This document shows, piece after piece, positions 37,376 through 50,772 of a DNA stretch of 64,000 nucleotides (the stretch's first letter is position 1; each line of letters opens with the position of its first letter). Below the pieces are notes generated by a model. That model had not been told where the DNA came from. It saw nothing but the letters and a program-made list of their open reading frames with translations, and did not search any database. The position numbers and the translations under genes are program-made. Source of the stretch: Fasciolopsis buskii. Lineage: Eukaryota > Platyhelminthes > Trematoda > Plagiorchiida > Fasciolidae. The stretch is taken from contig LUCM01008319.1 of assembly GCA_008360955.1 (NCBI GenBank), positions 294,599 to 358,598 on the forward strand, read 5' to 3'.

Positions 37376-39167
37376 GTAAGAAAACCCAATCTGTCAAGCA
37401 CTGCACGCGAATCAACCATTACATTTCTCAATGAAATGTTCGAGGACGAAGGTAGTTTTCCGTGCTCTTTCCATCGGCCAAAGCATTAAACATTATGATA
37501 AATAGTACCATTAATGACGACACAATAAAAATAATAATAATTGTTTTCTCTTTGTTATTAGACAAATATGAGATTATTGCAAAAGATGGAGCCGTCAAAT
37601 AGGAGGCTGCACATTGTGAAAGTGGTCCACGGTTGCAGTGGTCGAACCAGGAACTCTTTGTCCCAATGACATTATGTCGACAGCCTGATCGGTAACGGTC
37701 CATTTGGTCGGTGATAGAAGATTCCACTTGTTTTGCGTGTCCGGTTAGTTTTTCTCCAAATATACGAAGAGAACGAACTGCCTCATTCTTGTCGATCCAA
37801 GCTCGATTCAGTCACATACATGGTGATTTCTGATTTTCCATCGTTCACCAGCACGTTGAGACGCACCAGTATACATCCGGATAGTACTGCTGTACTTCTG
37901 CTTGGGCAACTTTTCGCACAGCTGGTTCAAAGAACACGGTACACTATAGGATGCGAAATCCCGGAAAGTCAGGTCCTTTGACTAGAAAAGAAGAACTGAT
38001 CAAAATAGAGGGTGGCTCAAATCGAGATAGGCATTTGTGGGATCTCCCGAGGCATCTACTCCCAAAGTTAGTGGTAAACAGGCTGGTTCACGTTCAACTA
38101 TCTCCAAGTGTAGTCTTTTTCCATTACTTTTCGTAACATTTCTAGTAAAATTCAGGATCCCCACTTGAAAGAAACGTCTGCTTCACCCTTTTGACTTATT
38201 CTGTCAACTTTGTTTATCGTACTTACCTTTTGCGCCATTATTTAAAACGAAATCGGACAGGATCTCGTCGAGATTTATCGGACCAAATTGTTTTGCAATT
38301 TGACATCTGAGCAGTCCGTTTTTTGTGTTAGGCTTATCCTTTAAACCTACCATCCAAAGGACATAAATAGCACGTGTCTAAATGCGGTTGTCCATCTAAA
38401 GGTTACTTTTGAAAAGTTGATTTCGTGTCTTTAGTAACCTGGAAAACTTGAGTCTTATATCACAAGTATTTGCTCACTAGATTGTCTACAAAAGAGCTTG
38501 CGCTTTTGTTAAAAATATTCTGTTTTTTTATATTTGTCACGAAATTTGCCAGTTCTGTTAAGACCTGAGCATATGTCAGTCACCGCTCCATCATTTGACG
38601 GCATCCAGTTCCGTCAAACTGGAACAAGATATTTCGTTCGCTGTCAGATAAGTTCCTTTTGTCCGTGTTCTGACAGTCTCGTATGTGCTCGCGTTTCATG
38701 AAACTTTTCGCGTATTCACCAGAGTTTCGGGCAACAAGTCAGCACGTGTACAGACAAATAACATCGCACATTTACTTAGGTACATACGTCAAAACGCTAG
38801 TTCTTATTTATGCGATTATACACGTAACGAATGTGAGGAGAAAACCCAGGAATGCAAGATGTTCCATTCATTTATCAAGTGCTATATGATCTCCCGGTAG
38901 TTAGTCGGTTGTCTTTTACCTGGACAGCAGTAAATCACCAATTGTCAAAACTATTATGATGACTTTTCATCTTACGTGATTTTTGCTATTCTTTTTCACT
39001 ACTACGTGTCCGGCCGCTCCCACGCACTTTGCACAGACGACATTGCATTGGGATACGAGCAAACATGTGTTTTTTCTAACTCAGCTCCGTAATTTGAACA
39101 AACATTAGCGTTTCCAAACGGCTGAAGTGACACGCTTGTCACATTGAACACGTTTTTATTTACTTAC
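37376..39167. other. non-coding stretch
   Basis: Contains a 99-codon minus-strand frame (37428-37727) with a single hydrophobic helix (TIIIIFIVSSLMVLFIIMF) produced by an AT-rich run including ATAATAATAAT. I do not consider it a gene. Other frames are shorter and without motifs. Confidence 0.4.
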
Positions 39168-39478
39168 AGAATGCCAATCTCGTTGTCGCAGCGTTTGTTT
39201 GCTGCCCACGAAACAATCATCCTGACTAATTCTTTCGCACTCGCATACCAAAATCGGATTGTATTTGAATAAGGTTTTTCACGTAACCTTAGTTGTAAAC
39301 GATGTGCTTTGCAGACAATCTCAAATTTGATGACCCAGTGAAGTAATATCAATCCAGTAGCGAACAAACCACTAATCCAAAAATCATGAGAACGCAAATG
39401 GTCTATGTGTATACGGACAGCTGCTGCTTGAATCGTTAAACTAAGTAAACAGTTCATCTCGGCGAAACAATTGTGCAA
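39168..39478 (-). CDS. candidate exon with one membrane helix, ending at perfect donor
   Basis: The minus-strand frame stays open for about 104 codons and stops only just inside a perfect GTAAGT donor (plus 39162-39167), as expected of a true exon running into its intron. The peptide has one hydrophobic segment (HDFWISGLFATGLILLHWVI) followed by a basic stretch (KAHRLQLRLREKPYSNTIRF) and a polar end (VSWAANKRCDNEIGI). Helix followed by positive residues would fit an inner-face loop of a membrane transporter or receptor. No signature residues identify the family. The 3' splice site is uncertain: CGCCGAG or GATTCAAG are possible. Confidence 0.28.
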
Positions 39479-42400
39479 TTGTCTACACCGAGAAAAGATT
39501 ATCCGGGACTAAACACACTCAAACAGATGAACGGGGTGGACTAAATTCTCATAACAAAAAGGAAGAGGAAAGGTCGAGAAAAGTGGCATGTATCTATACG
39601 ATTCGCTCTCGAGTCAACATTGTTCGCCTTAGCTGTGGTAGATTAAAGCATACAATAGCTCGCCACGCGCCACTTCGGGCATTCTTTCTCGAGGTACAAA
39701 AACTAAGCAAAGTCAGTCAGCATTTTCAGTGAATTTTCATATATGCGGTTTTGAAAACCCAGTCTGAGAAATTTAACAAAGACAGTTTTGGATATTGCCA
39801 TGCAAGCAAATAATTTCAGACTTACAACTTCTAGTTAATCCTAAAATATAGCCAGCAACGGACTATTCGACAAGACACCGTTCAAGCTATTGATTTACCA
39901 ATACGGCGATTTCATTCTCCCTGAAAATTCACCGTGCATAGTTCGAACGTATTTTTTATATAGCTGCAGTACATTAGTTGACCACAAACAAATAAAGTAC
40001 ACAAAAAATAATGAAACTTATACATTGCCTCAGACAGTTGGGCGCCTGCCAGAATGCCATACATTTCGGAGACTACCCATTAGGATGACAATCAACCCAC
40101 ATTAAACTCAATTTCAGTGATGTACTTCGTTAAATTTTGTTTAAATCAAGATATTCTCGTGAAATGCCTTAGAATCGCTTTAAGCAATTGATCAGTCTAC
40201 ATGATCCGTTTCTTTTTTTTCATTAGTTTTGCATGTAGTCATACTCTCGCTTCTTACATGTCCTAATTGAGCAGTTGATGACCTCTATGAGTTACTGATT
40301 GTACAAAAAATCATCTAGAGGTTTTCTGCATGCTCCATTTAAGAGGACAGGAAATCGTCATTTTTAAGTTGTCATATGATGCCCATCTTTGAGAACAGAA
40401 GCGAATGTCATAATGGAAACAGAGGACCAGCTGCTTCAGCATGTAAGTTCGGCAACTTCGAAAATTTTAATTAATTCTTCCATTGACGTGTTTCTGACAG
40501 ACTAAAACCAATAGTGATGCCAATTGCAGGTTCTAAACTTTTAGGCCGATTGTACCGTGTGCCTGAATTCTTCCAAAGTTCGTCAACATGCCAATAATCA
40601 TTGGAAGGTCCAAGGTTAATTGGATCTGTCCGCGGTCCATTCAGACGAATGTATTCAATGCAAGGCAAACATTTTTTAAATGACATTTATTTTTTTACAG
40701 TAACTGTAATGGCCGTAGGTAAAAATGTCACTCTTCAGTTCCGGATGTGCGATAATAAGAATGATAATAATTCTGATGTGTAAATAAAGCGATCCCCACA
40801 CCATTCTAGAGAAATTTGCTCCGTAAACATCGACGATAGAAGGCTTTTCCTCCAATGTTCTTTCATTTTTCTACAACCATTTTCCACAAAACAAAGGTCG
40901 AATCTGCTGTGGGCAAAATTCCTTTCAAATACCACTTCGTCAGATATTTATAAATGCACCTTCACCTAAAGAATATGGCGCATCATTTGAAAACTGGACA
41001 TGTGATCAGTACTGATCCGTCTATCTTTATTGTTGTGTATGGAGTTTCACATTCAGGTTTCGGACACATAGAAACACAGAAGCAATTAGTATTTGAATCA
41101 GTAAATTTGACTTGCGTGTGCAAATAAAATCGGCTGAGACACGCCAACAACCCTCATCGAAAAACGAATGAATGAATCACACGGCTGGTAGTGATGTAAG
41201 CTATTCAATCAGTAGCTCAGTCCACTGCCTGCTTGCTTTTTGACGGGGATTCACTCATTCAGCCTCCACTAACCTTAGTTATAATGTATTCCTGAGAAAA
41301 CAACATTACTTTAAAATGATTGTAAGCTTGCTGACTTTCGCTAAACAAATAACGAAAGCCTTATTTTTGTTGTATTTTGCTGGCAGTATCAAAATGAGCG
41401 TTGTCTGTGATTTTGTAGTTAGTCGGACAGTAATTTTTTTCACTGCCACGAGAGGCACTACTTGTTGTCGAGGACGGAAACTGGGTTTTTGTTGGCTGAA
41501 ACAATAATGCGATTTCAACATGTCTGTTTTTTTGTTTGATTAGATCATGTTTGGCCCGATAGAAAACCTAGGTTTAACATCAGTCTCCAGTTCGTGTTTC
41601 GAAACAAGTTTACGCCAAAGGAGGAAAACATCCCCGACAGTGGTAACGTAACTTCAGATCGTCAATCCGAAGTCCCAAGTACAGTTACGTATATCTTATC
41701 GTGAAAAATGGAATTTGAAAAAGTTAATCTTTCTGCTCTCTGATTTTTCAGGTATTCCAAGTAGTTCACGACTTAGAGGCCGTCTTTTCCATCAATTCCA
41801 GCGGTGACGAAAAACGATCTCTTTTTGACTTAATTGTTTAGACTTTCGCCTAACAAACAAACACTCGTTTTTCGCCTATTTTTGACCACATTTCGTGTGT
41901 AACACTGGGCAAGCTCTCAAGTGACGGTTGCCTTGGTCCTAACAATGCTAACACCCACTAGGAATCCGGTGATTGTCTAGACAATAACCAGGTTCCGCTC
42001 CATTGTTTATGATCACAGGGCAGGCAAAAATGCATCGATTGCCGTAACGGGGAATGATGATTTTTCACCTTGAAATTTGCTTCAAAATTCAACGAAGTAG
42101 AAATGCTCCCACATGCTGAATACAACTATGCTATGGAACCTGACCAGATCTCTCCGAAGAACATGCAGAAATATGACAATGCGGAAACTCTTGAGCTTTG
42201 GCTGAATTCTGGCACTGCTTATGGTAGAGCTTCCATACAAAGTGGAAAAATTGTTTTCTTTTGTATTTCTGTCATTCTTGTAAACCGTGTATGCCGAAAT
42301 TATAATTATCGTGAAAAAATGAAACTTGACCTTGACAAGTGTTTGTGATTCGTTGCCTCGTAGAGCAGCCGAAACCATCTTATACAAGGCATACTTTGAA

Positions 42401-42739
42401 ATAGTGATCCAGCGGCTGGATTGTAGGCCTACTCGGACCCGAATCATACTTATTATTTTTCTTACGCTTTCATTCCATTGGGTCAGTAAGATAACTGATT
42501 CACTTTAATGGCATCTAGAAAATATTTCCTCGGCAATGCAGTCAAATTCCAGTCAAGTGAATGATTGATTTATCACTCAATATTATGAAATTTGGTCACA
42601 AAATGGAGTCATACAAAAGAGAATTTTGTAGTACAATGTTCCAGTAAGTTCGCCGACCTTTCATTCAGGTTGCCTAAGCTATTTTTATTGTTTCTTCCAA
42701 TGTTCGGATGATTGAGACGCTTTGACTTATCAGTAGTAC
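39479..42739. other. non-coding stretch
   Basis: Overlapping frames on both strands at 42070-42447 (92 and 121 codons) have no domain. They are antisense to each other, so at most one could be real. No repeat copies or RNA genes were seen. Confidence 0.4.
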
Positions 42740-42791
42740 TTGGTCAAAAACTGGTCTTATTCTTCTTTTTTTCTTTTTTTCTTTTGACCAA
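42740..42791. repeat. 10-bp inverted repeat enclosing a polypyrimidine mirror tract
   Basis: TTGGTCAAAA (42740-42749) and its exact reverse complement TTTTGACCAA (42782-42791) flank 32 bases. Most of that is pyrimidine, including T7-C-T7-C-T4 (42766-42785), a mirror repeat about the central C at 42773. The combination could form a hairpin on one strand or a triplex (H-DNA). No coding context. Confidence 0.85.
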
Positions 42792-45700
42792 AAGTAAACT
42801 GGTTTGCCCTAACCTGGTCAGGGTATATGGTTCCACATTCACTGTAGAGGGCTTTTGGAATCACCCGATCACCATTACATAGGTTCTCTACTATTCAAAC
42901 CACAGCTCGATTGCCGCCTTGCATTACAGTACAAGCTGTCTTCCGAACAAACGTTTTGTGTTCTGACGCACAATGTACATTGCTCTAGTTCTTGCTATTT
43001 CACTCTGCTTTACTTTGCTGATATAGGGGAAACAAAGGTACGTCAAATGTAAACTTTCAAAGGACACAACTAGTATATTACCCACTTGAATTGCCATTTA
43101 CACATGTTCGGCCAGCAGGTTACAGTGCACCTGTCTTGAGCTTAGTTGGCAAAGGTTTCGATCACACTTTCCGAAGATATCAACGTGAACCTTGCGTTGC
43201 TGTTTCGAAGGCATCAGTGCTGTGTTTCGCCCAGTAAGGATGAACAAGAACCTCCACTGAGAAGCTCAAAACGGTGAATAAGACAAATGATCCAAGCAGT
43301 GAGATCCGATCTAAAGCTGGAAGGTTCCATGCTTTTGTGGTGGTCGTTCTACCATTATTGGTGATAGTAATGTCCGGAACTAATTCTTTTAAACTAAGAA
43401 ATCAGTATACTGGTTTGGCAACAATTCTACTCTACCTTATGTCAAACTGAACTTTCGGGAACTCTAGTAGTATTGGGCTGGTAAAAGTCACAGAGGTGAC
43501 GAGAATACGTTTGGCTCGAGGTACGTTCGAAGGAGTTGTATGCAATGTTACACTGGTACATTTAAAAGTGGGCGCTGACGCCAAGTTGAACGTCGAAAAG
43601 AATAATGCAAACGAAAACCAAACCGGTTTTTACAGTGGTTTCACATACGGATGTTTCTCAGGGCCCAGGTTTATGGTTTTGGAGACCGTACGATTTTTGA
43701 GCTTGGCGTTTAGATAGCAGCCACATCCGTGAGGAGGCACTGGTGCCTGCGCTCATCGATAATTTCAATCGTCTTAATCAACTGCGATCAATGCTGAAAA
43801 TCTGACCTTGAAAAGAGTCTGCCTTATGGGATTTAGATGACAAGGTTACTCAACCATAAAACTAGAAAACCATTGCAGACGGATTGTGGGATCAACCGGA
43901 AATACACGTGAAAAGAAAACCCAATAAATGCCAAAGTCCATTAAATGTATTTAGCAGAATGAAAGTTACACACTGATATATGTGTGGTTCCCGACGATTA
44001 CTGGCGTAGATCGAACAGTTCTTCGCTATCTGCATAGCCAGTGGTACCGAGGGTTTTACCGGTCCTTGGATTTCATTTTGATAAATCGGTTCGAAGCAGA
44101 CCATCTAAGTGTGGTTTTCAAGCTTTGACACTTAAGCGATCCCAAAGGCCGAAATGGGATGCTCATAAACCGGTGATTTTGCGCACTGGACTCGTTTGAT
44201 TTTATTTCAAACACTTAGATTCTTTTACTAAATTAATGTGGTCACTCACTAGGACAGACTTTGTCCGTTTTAATAGAGAAATGCGCTTATGGTTAATAAA
44301 AGTGATTTGTATAGTGAAACTATTGCCAATTTTACCTATGATGTAGAACAATATCAGAGACCATGTAAAACACATTCGGATACAGTAACTTGTTTCAAGC
44401 TTTGCCAGCAAACCACTAGCAGAATAATGGGAAAAATGTCAACAACATCCCACGGGTATTTAGCCTTTTTGACGGCCATTTCATCTAATCTGACCTTTTA
44501 ATTGTTACTGACATATAACCTGATATTTTTACACGTGTTCCGAGCATGTGTCGATTGCACAACCGTTTGCCCTGACCTCGGGTGATATGTAGCCCGGAAT
44601 GGGATCAGGTGCATGACCATCTGATTTCCTGTCCCTTATCCCATGATGCGGGTTTGTAATTCGCAGCACTTGCACAAATCGTGGTGACCACAGGACACAT
44701 TTGAACCGAGGGGTGATGGGAACAGATTCCCCAGGGATGTGCAATAGGCGATTCGGACAGAGGGGAAATGGCAACAAGTATGGTCTCATGTGACACCGAA
44801 CGACAACGAACGTTTGTCATAATTGAAGAACAAATGAATGAATTCTCTTCCTCTTTTCCTGAGAAAATATTATTGTAGATCCAACTGCTTAAGTCCAACA
44901 GTGCATTTGCTCAGTCAACACCGCAATAAAATAGAACGACTGGTACTGGTGATCAGTTTTCTTACATTCATTTATTTCATGAATTCTAATCACATTTTCG
45001 TGCCGTTTTTAAAAGAACACTTTTCAATGACAGCATGTGCCGTACGAGTGGATTCACGAATAGTTGGTTACTTAGAACCCACTTGTCACCCGCTGAATTT
45101 CATTTTTGTAACGTTTACCTGATTCAGTTCGAGTCCTATAATGACCCTATCGAGACCGACAAATTTGGAAGAATTTCCTGAAAACACCGACGGTAATTCT
45201 ACATGAAATCCCTTCGTCAATACAGTGTACCCCTGTTGCATTTCAGCGTATGATCAATTAATCTAGGTCTGTTAACCCTCACTCAGTAGAATATGTTGTG
45301 TTTTGTGCAAAAGATTATGATTCATGCTACATTTAATTTTGCAAACTTAGCTTGCCGAAACGGCCGGAAAAACGCGGTGTTGAAGCTGCTTTCAAAGTCG
45401 GCGATTTCACGAAAGTTTACCATCCAGGTTATTGGATTGTTTTCATTTGGATTGTTTTAGTACACGGGTTTGTGTAGACAAAATCAGTGTGCTTGTTAAT
45501 TCTGATAAAGTGAAGTGAATTGTACCTTGAAAAAGTAAACAAAAATATTGGGTTTGTAATCTATACACTAAAGTGGGCAAAGTTTACTTTTTCACAATTT
45601 TCCTGACCCTGAGTTGCACTAGGTAAACCAGAGTCAGTTCGTTCCAATGGAATCTAACTAAATCTGGTCGTAATCGGATGTTTAACAATTCGCCGTAGGG

Positions 45701-48700
45701 TAAGCAAAACTCCGAAGATTTATCATGAAGTTTCAGAACAACGACGACTGTCAGTGGCGCACACGTTGGAGGAAATTTCTCAAAGATAACTGCACGTATC
45801 GCGGTGGCGTAATATTTAGTTGGGGTTTCCTTCGATTATAATTGTTAATCTACCACACTTAACTTCCTTCGTCAGTATAACTCGTCAGTTGAAAAAAGGT
45901 TAATTCTAACCAATAACGAGGACTTTCGTTCTCCTCCCGACTGAATTTTGCTCAAAGTTATACTTCCACTGGAAATGAATGAGGCATGTGAAGGGGGAAA
46001 CAGATGAAATCGATTTCTTGAATCGATGAATCCCAGTTTTGGTTGTTCAGGCCCCGCACGACATAATATATTGTTACCTGTAGCTAATCCAGTGTGGACA
46101 AGGGCAACGCAGCACTATTCAGCGTGGGCATTTCTTCGGAGCTGCCTGTTGTGAATGGTCTGGGGAACGCGGACAAGTGAGGACAATATCCTCAATGATC
46201 ACATGTACTGATCGGCTCCGACTAGCGTTGTCTCGCGGCTGCTGAACAAATGTGCCAATAACATGTCACAGGTTGGGAATGCACCTGTTCATCAACCTTC
46301 TGTCACATGCACATTTCGTGGCCGTCCATTTACAAATGACTGTCATTTTGACAAATTCATGATGTTTTTCTTATAATTGTTCATACTGTCTTTGATATGT
46401 GAGTCATTTTGTCCTAAATATTGTGATGGAAAGTAAAAACACTGATTTTCTGCTGTCTCCAAACAGAGTACTAGGCAACTCGTTCTTTGCCCCGAAGGAC
46501 AAATTTTTAAACAAAGTGATTTTCTGTACCATCAGAACAAAATCTACAAATACACAAAATTTGCGCTAGGTACAGCAGCCTAAAGTATACAATACGAAAC
46601 AAATTCACGTGAGTAGATTTCCAAGCAGTAAAAGGTAATTAGTCTCGAACAAATTTCAATCTTTTTAGCTAAATTGATAAACGCTGCGAGCACGATTCTG
46701 GATATCGAATCTGTCTCTTGAATACTTCATTAGACACCAGTTGGGTTGCCCTGAGAGATCCTTTCTTAGCAGATAACGTGATTCATTACGGAACATTGGA
46801 ACCTATTTTTCAAATAATCCATGCTGTTGCTTTTGATGGAATTTGAAAACGTTTTGCTTGCTGCCCACAGCAGGAAAAAACAAGACCAACCCTGGAAAAC
46901 TGATCGCTTCTTGATCACAAGTGTTATTTTTATTTATGGAATATCCATTACCAGGATATTTGCTGTAATTTAAGACACCTCTCGTCTCGTCAGATTTGTT
47001 CCTATGCATCATAAATTAATCACTTCAATTTTTCGCAGAATGATAGGAGATTTGCAGCACTGCCTAACCCATTTACCATTCGCATACCATTTTTCCACTC
47101 TGACATCTCGCCTGCTTACGAGTCCGTTATGATTCATTTTAACCGCGGAGTGCACTATAAGTTACGAAAATAGGAAAACGCCTATATTTCACAAGCACTT
47201 ACGTTTGTCCATATACCCGCAGAATTCCCAGATATAGTTCCGTTACCAAGCAACAAGGTAACCGGAACATAATGCACACTTGTGCTACATATTACAGTTT
47301 GTCGATTGCATGCAGCTGAGAGCTGCCTAGCGAGGCACTTAACGGACGTTTGAATGATTCCAGTCGGCTGCCTTTAGGTCGGAATATTACTAATTTAACC
47401 GTTTAGACACGGTCATAACGTTATCCTGCCCGAAGGATTTATACTGTAGCGTATGCGGAATTTCAGACAAACTTAAATTTCTCTTGCCCACATACCGCTT
47501 ATTAGGCAACGAAATCAGCTGTTATTATGATTAGCGTGAGCAAACAAAATTAGCGTAATAATGGATTTCATCTCACGAAGTAAACGTGATAAATGCTTTT
47601 TGCATCATCCACAAAGTCAAGAGCAAACAGTGAGAAACTGTCAAAAGTGGTATCTTACACACAGCCGAAGCTGTATGCATCCGCGTGTATAGCCCTCTTC
47701 TGTGAGCTGAGAAATAATCCGGCTAGACGCCTAAACTACTCTGGTCCTCGTATAATCCTCCAACAAGTGGTTCACAGTTTGACTGTGTGACAAGCTGATC
47801 ACTAGTTCACTAATGCATACTTTGATTTGTGAACTGGTGTGGCTATTATTCAACGATATCCGTTAACCATTTGCAGTCATATTTAACGTCAAGCATTGAC
47901 ACGAAGATGGACGACTAAAAACGAACTTGTTCGCCAGGTTGCATTGATATCATTGTGTTCCGTGAGATTTTTCAGCTATTTAAAATGTAACTACAGCAAG
48001 TTACTACCATTAGGTATGGTCAGTTGACCTTCAAACCACTGTGAACTGGATAGAAATAACATTCCAAAACTGGAATGCATTCCTTTGGTACTCGTGTTCG
48101 TTTTCTGTTCCATAGTCTCCATTCATCAGACTTCAACATGGTGTAGCATGTGCGGTTGAATGGAAAAAAAGATGTCACAACGGAGCGATTGCCTCCGTGG
48201 AATGACCACTGGTGACGTCCGATTTGCTGCCGCAATTCTGGCTGAAAGTTGCTACCCATATTCCTTGCCGTTTGACCGTGTGTAACAATTGGGTCAGTAA
48301 GTCTGCGGACGGTATTTTTTCGGTCTCTATCGGCCTTATTAGACTCCTCTATGACAAATACACAGAGGTTTCAAATTTTGTTTTAGCTCAGCTGCATCCC
48401 TTTGAAATTTCTTGATCAAAAAATCAACAATTACATCACTTATTAATGAGCAATACATGATTTGAAAACAAATAGGAACACCAAACTAGACGCTTCGTTG
48501 ATGTGTCTTTGATTCCGTCTGTAGCTAATGCTATTGCATTGCTGCCAACAGCGACAATAAATTATCTATTTGCCAAATAGGCCCTTAATTTATCCGCTAA
48601 AGCTGTCAGAGAGTTTTTCCAAAATCAACGGCAGTTACTGGGAAACTAATTTGGTCATGGCAAGTAACTGGGGCTAACTTATTAGTGTTCATTACATTAC

Positions 48701-49139
48701 AGCGCTTTTTTATTATGTATTGACGATTTTCCGGACACCACAGCAACAGGTGCAGGGCTGTGAAGTGACCAATTTCTGGAAATATGTGAATGCAATTTAT
48801 CGCGTGAGCAACAGCCCGGTTTCTCTATGTGTTTCATATTCGTGCCACATGTTCTTGAATATACGTGCCATGCACTCGCATGTTGAGATTAGAACATTTC
48901 GCGAGATCTTACTGACGGATTTGTTTGATGGATGAAATTCATTTTTGTGCTTATACCTAGATTTTTCGGGGAATTGAGTTCAGGTAGTGTTTTTATTTCT
49001 CTCATCCACTTTTCCACACTTCCGCCAGACCTTGTTATCTTATCCATCGTTCCGACCTTGCCACGAGTGAACTCTCTCGCGCGGTCGAGGGGTGCTTGTT
49101 TTTCCCTTTCTGTCCATGTGAATCATTCTCACTCATCAG
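42792..49139. other. gene-poor stretch
   Basis: About 6.3 kb without a supportable gene. Two GC-richer islands (44530-44830 and 46080-46330) may be old repeats or degenerate elements. The first is open on the minus strand in two overlapping frames (86 and 97 codons) that lack motifs. Neither island has a second copy in the window. Confidence 0.4.
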
Positions 49140-49383
49140 TAGCCTGGGGAATGAAATTCAGTTCGACATGGAAGAAGAGATTGTACGAGATAAACCCCTG
49201 ATGTCAAGCAGAACGGAAGGAAGCCAGTGCATAGCATTTGCCAAGCTGTGTTTGTCACAGTTCACTGTTGGCGGTCTATGGATCAAAAGTCATGTAATCA
49301 ATTCGACATATTTTACGGCAACTTTCACACAGGAGAACGCGAACCGTAAATTCTACCATCCTCACTCCAATAAAGAATCGTGA
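49140..49383 (+). CDS. candidate terminal exon with poly(A) signals
   Basis: A pyrimidine-rich acceptor (TCATTCTCACTCATCAG, ending at 49139) opens 80 codons in phase 1 up to TGA at 49381-49383. The peptide starts SLGNEIQFDMEEEIVRDKPL, continues with a middle part including IAFAKLCLSQFTVGGLWIKS, and ends ENANRKFYHPHSNKES. It is mixed in composition, with an N-glycosylation sequon (NST), not the hydrophobic type produced by AT-rich noise. AATAAA hexamers lie at 49369-49374 (within the last codons) and 49407-49412 (24 bases after the stop), suitable for 3'-end formation. I recognise no family. Upstream exons would lie to the left on the plus strand. Confidence 0.38.
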
Positions 49384-49406
49384 AAATCTGTGGCGAAAAA
49401 TTGACT

Positions 49407-49412
49407 AATAAA
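49407..49412 (+). promoter_or_regulatory. AATAAA poly(A) signal candidate
   Basis: A canonical hexamer 24 bases after the stop of the candidate terminal exon. It is meaningful only if that exon is real, because the hexamer is frequent in AT-rich DNA. Confidence 0.3.
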
Positions 49413-50424
49413 TAGATACCATTAATTTTCGATCTTTTCAAAGAATAGGAATAATTAAGATTCAAAAGCTTTCCAATATATCACTTAATTGTAAACTTAA
49501 TAGAATTCAGAATTAGTATCAAGAGGAATATTTTCACAATCCAGGAGAATTGCATCTGCAACAAAATAATGCCACCTAAAATACACATTAGACGTGTGTA
49601 CGGCAGTGACATGATTAGGAATGCGTGCCCATTTACTGGAATATACCAAAAACTACGGAATGCCTGATGGGAAAAGATAGCGTCCTAAATTCAGCATGAA
49701 AACATTTCGCCAAGCAGTAAAAGGCACGCACAGCAAAATATGTTATCGTAATCGAAAGTGATGAGATCGTCCACCCTTTGAAAGGGGATAGCATTCTTTA
49801 TCACCCGAGCCTAATTTATGGACCCTCCGTCCATGATGCATTAAAAACGTGAATACGTCACTGGAATAGCAAACACGTCTACGCATCGGATTCCGTAGAG
49901 TAAACCGACTGCCGCGTGGGAGCGAGGACTCAAGTGAAATGAACAAACAACGGCAAAGTTGTAGTATCAAACAAATTCCAATTCAGTTTGGATTTCGGAA
50001 CTCTTACTGACCACGGAGTAAGCGTACTTCTAATCGGTTCACTGACGTAAATCATGAACGTTTTTTTCGGATTGAGGGGTAAATTCAAACGACAGACTCT
50101 CCACTTGGCCGAGTATAAGTAAATGTATACAACCTTCCCTGCGCTAATGCGACCGCATAACTACCTACTTTTTTTGCCCCATAAAATGATGAATGCAGTT
50201 TATTCAAACATTAAATCCACTGAAGACTCCCCAGGGTGTTACGTGCACAGTACTCTGATCTACACACAAATTAACTTATTCAAATAGTCCCTGAATGTCG
50301 CTGGATGACTTGGTGTTGAGAAATAGATGAACTTGAATGAGAAAGTTTGAAGTTCGACAAATTTTTTTTACTGCTCAGATTACGACATCTGAATAGCAGC
50401 CTCGATTCCTCAGTTTAGCACAAA
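49413..50424. other. non-coding stretch
   Basis: AT-rich. Only a 75-codon minus-strand frame (49743-49970) without motifs. Confidence 0.45.
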
Positions 50425-50772
50425 GTGGATCCTTTGCGCACAAATTCATCTATTGCATCATATAATTGTTTAATCCAAATATTTTGGATGTGCACGTGCA
50501 AAGTGAATAAGTTTGGAAGAGTTTTGGATATACGCAGTCAACCCAATTTGGGCGGATATTCCGAAGAAACGAGTCCGTCCGCCTTGCGCTTAACTTTGGA
50601 CTGTTTTGGCCAGATCAACCGCAACTGTGACGGGTCCTTTTGCAACACATTTTGCAAGATAAATACTTCGAAAAGAAAATTTTCCAATGCCGTTCACTCA
50701 CAACAAAACGGTTCTTGCTGTTATTGTTTTCATAATTTACCAAACTCAAACAGTCTTCAAAAATACCCCTAA
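50425..50772 (+). CDS. Cys-rich open frame, unknown product
   Basis: A 115-codon plus-strand frame begins with ATG and ends in TAA. The middle has LDCFGQINRNCDGSFCNTFC with CxxxC spacing, and the tail has GSCCYC, ten cysteines in all. That recalls extracellular disulfide-rich modules. I compared it with the DSL and EGF patterns and the cysteine spacing does not fit. There is no signal peptide at the ATG, so if real it would be an internal part of a longer protein whose splice sites I cannot place. No donor is seen before the stop. Confidence 0.2.
   Translation: MDPLRTNSSIASYNCLIQIFWMCTCKVNKFGRVLDIRSQPNLGGYSEETSPSALRLTLDCFGQINRNCDGSFCNTFCKINTSKRKFSNAVHSQQNGSCCYCFHNLPNSNSLQKYP

Noticed and set aside
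37428..37727. Single-pass membrane protein frame on the minus strand
   Set aside because: The hydrophobic helix is produced by an AT-rich simple-sequence run, and the frame lacks splice or start context.
49720..49740. miR-124-like seed (AAGGCACGC)
   Set aside because: Identity stops after the seed and no hairpin arm is found nearby.
50425..50772. DSL or EGF domain in the Cys-rich frame
   Set aside because: Only the terminal CxxxC matches. The spacing of the other cysteines and the missing Gly/His positions do not fit either domain.
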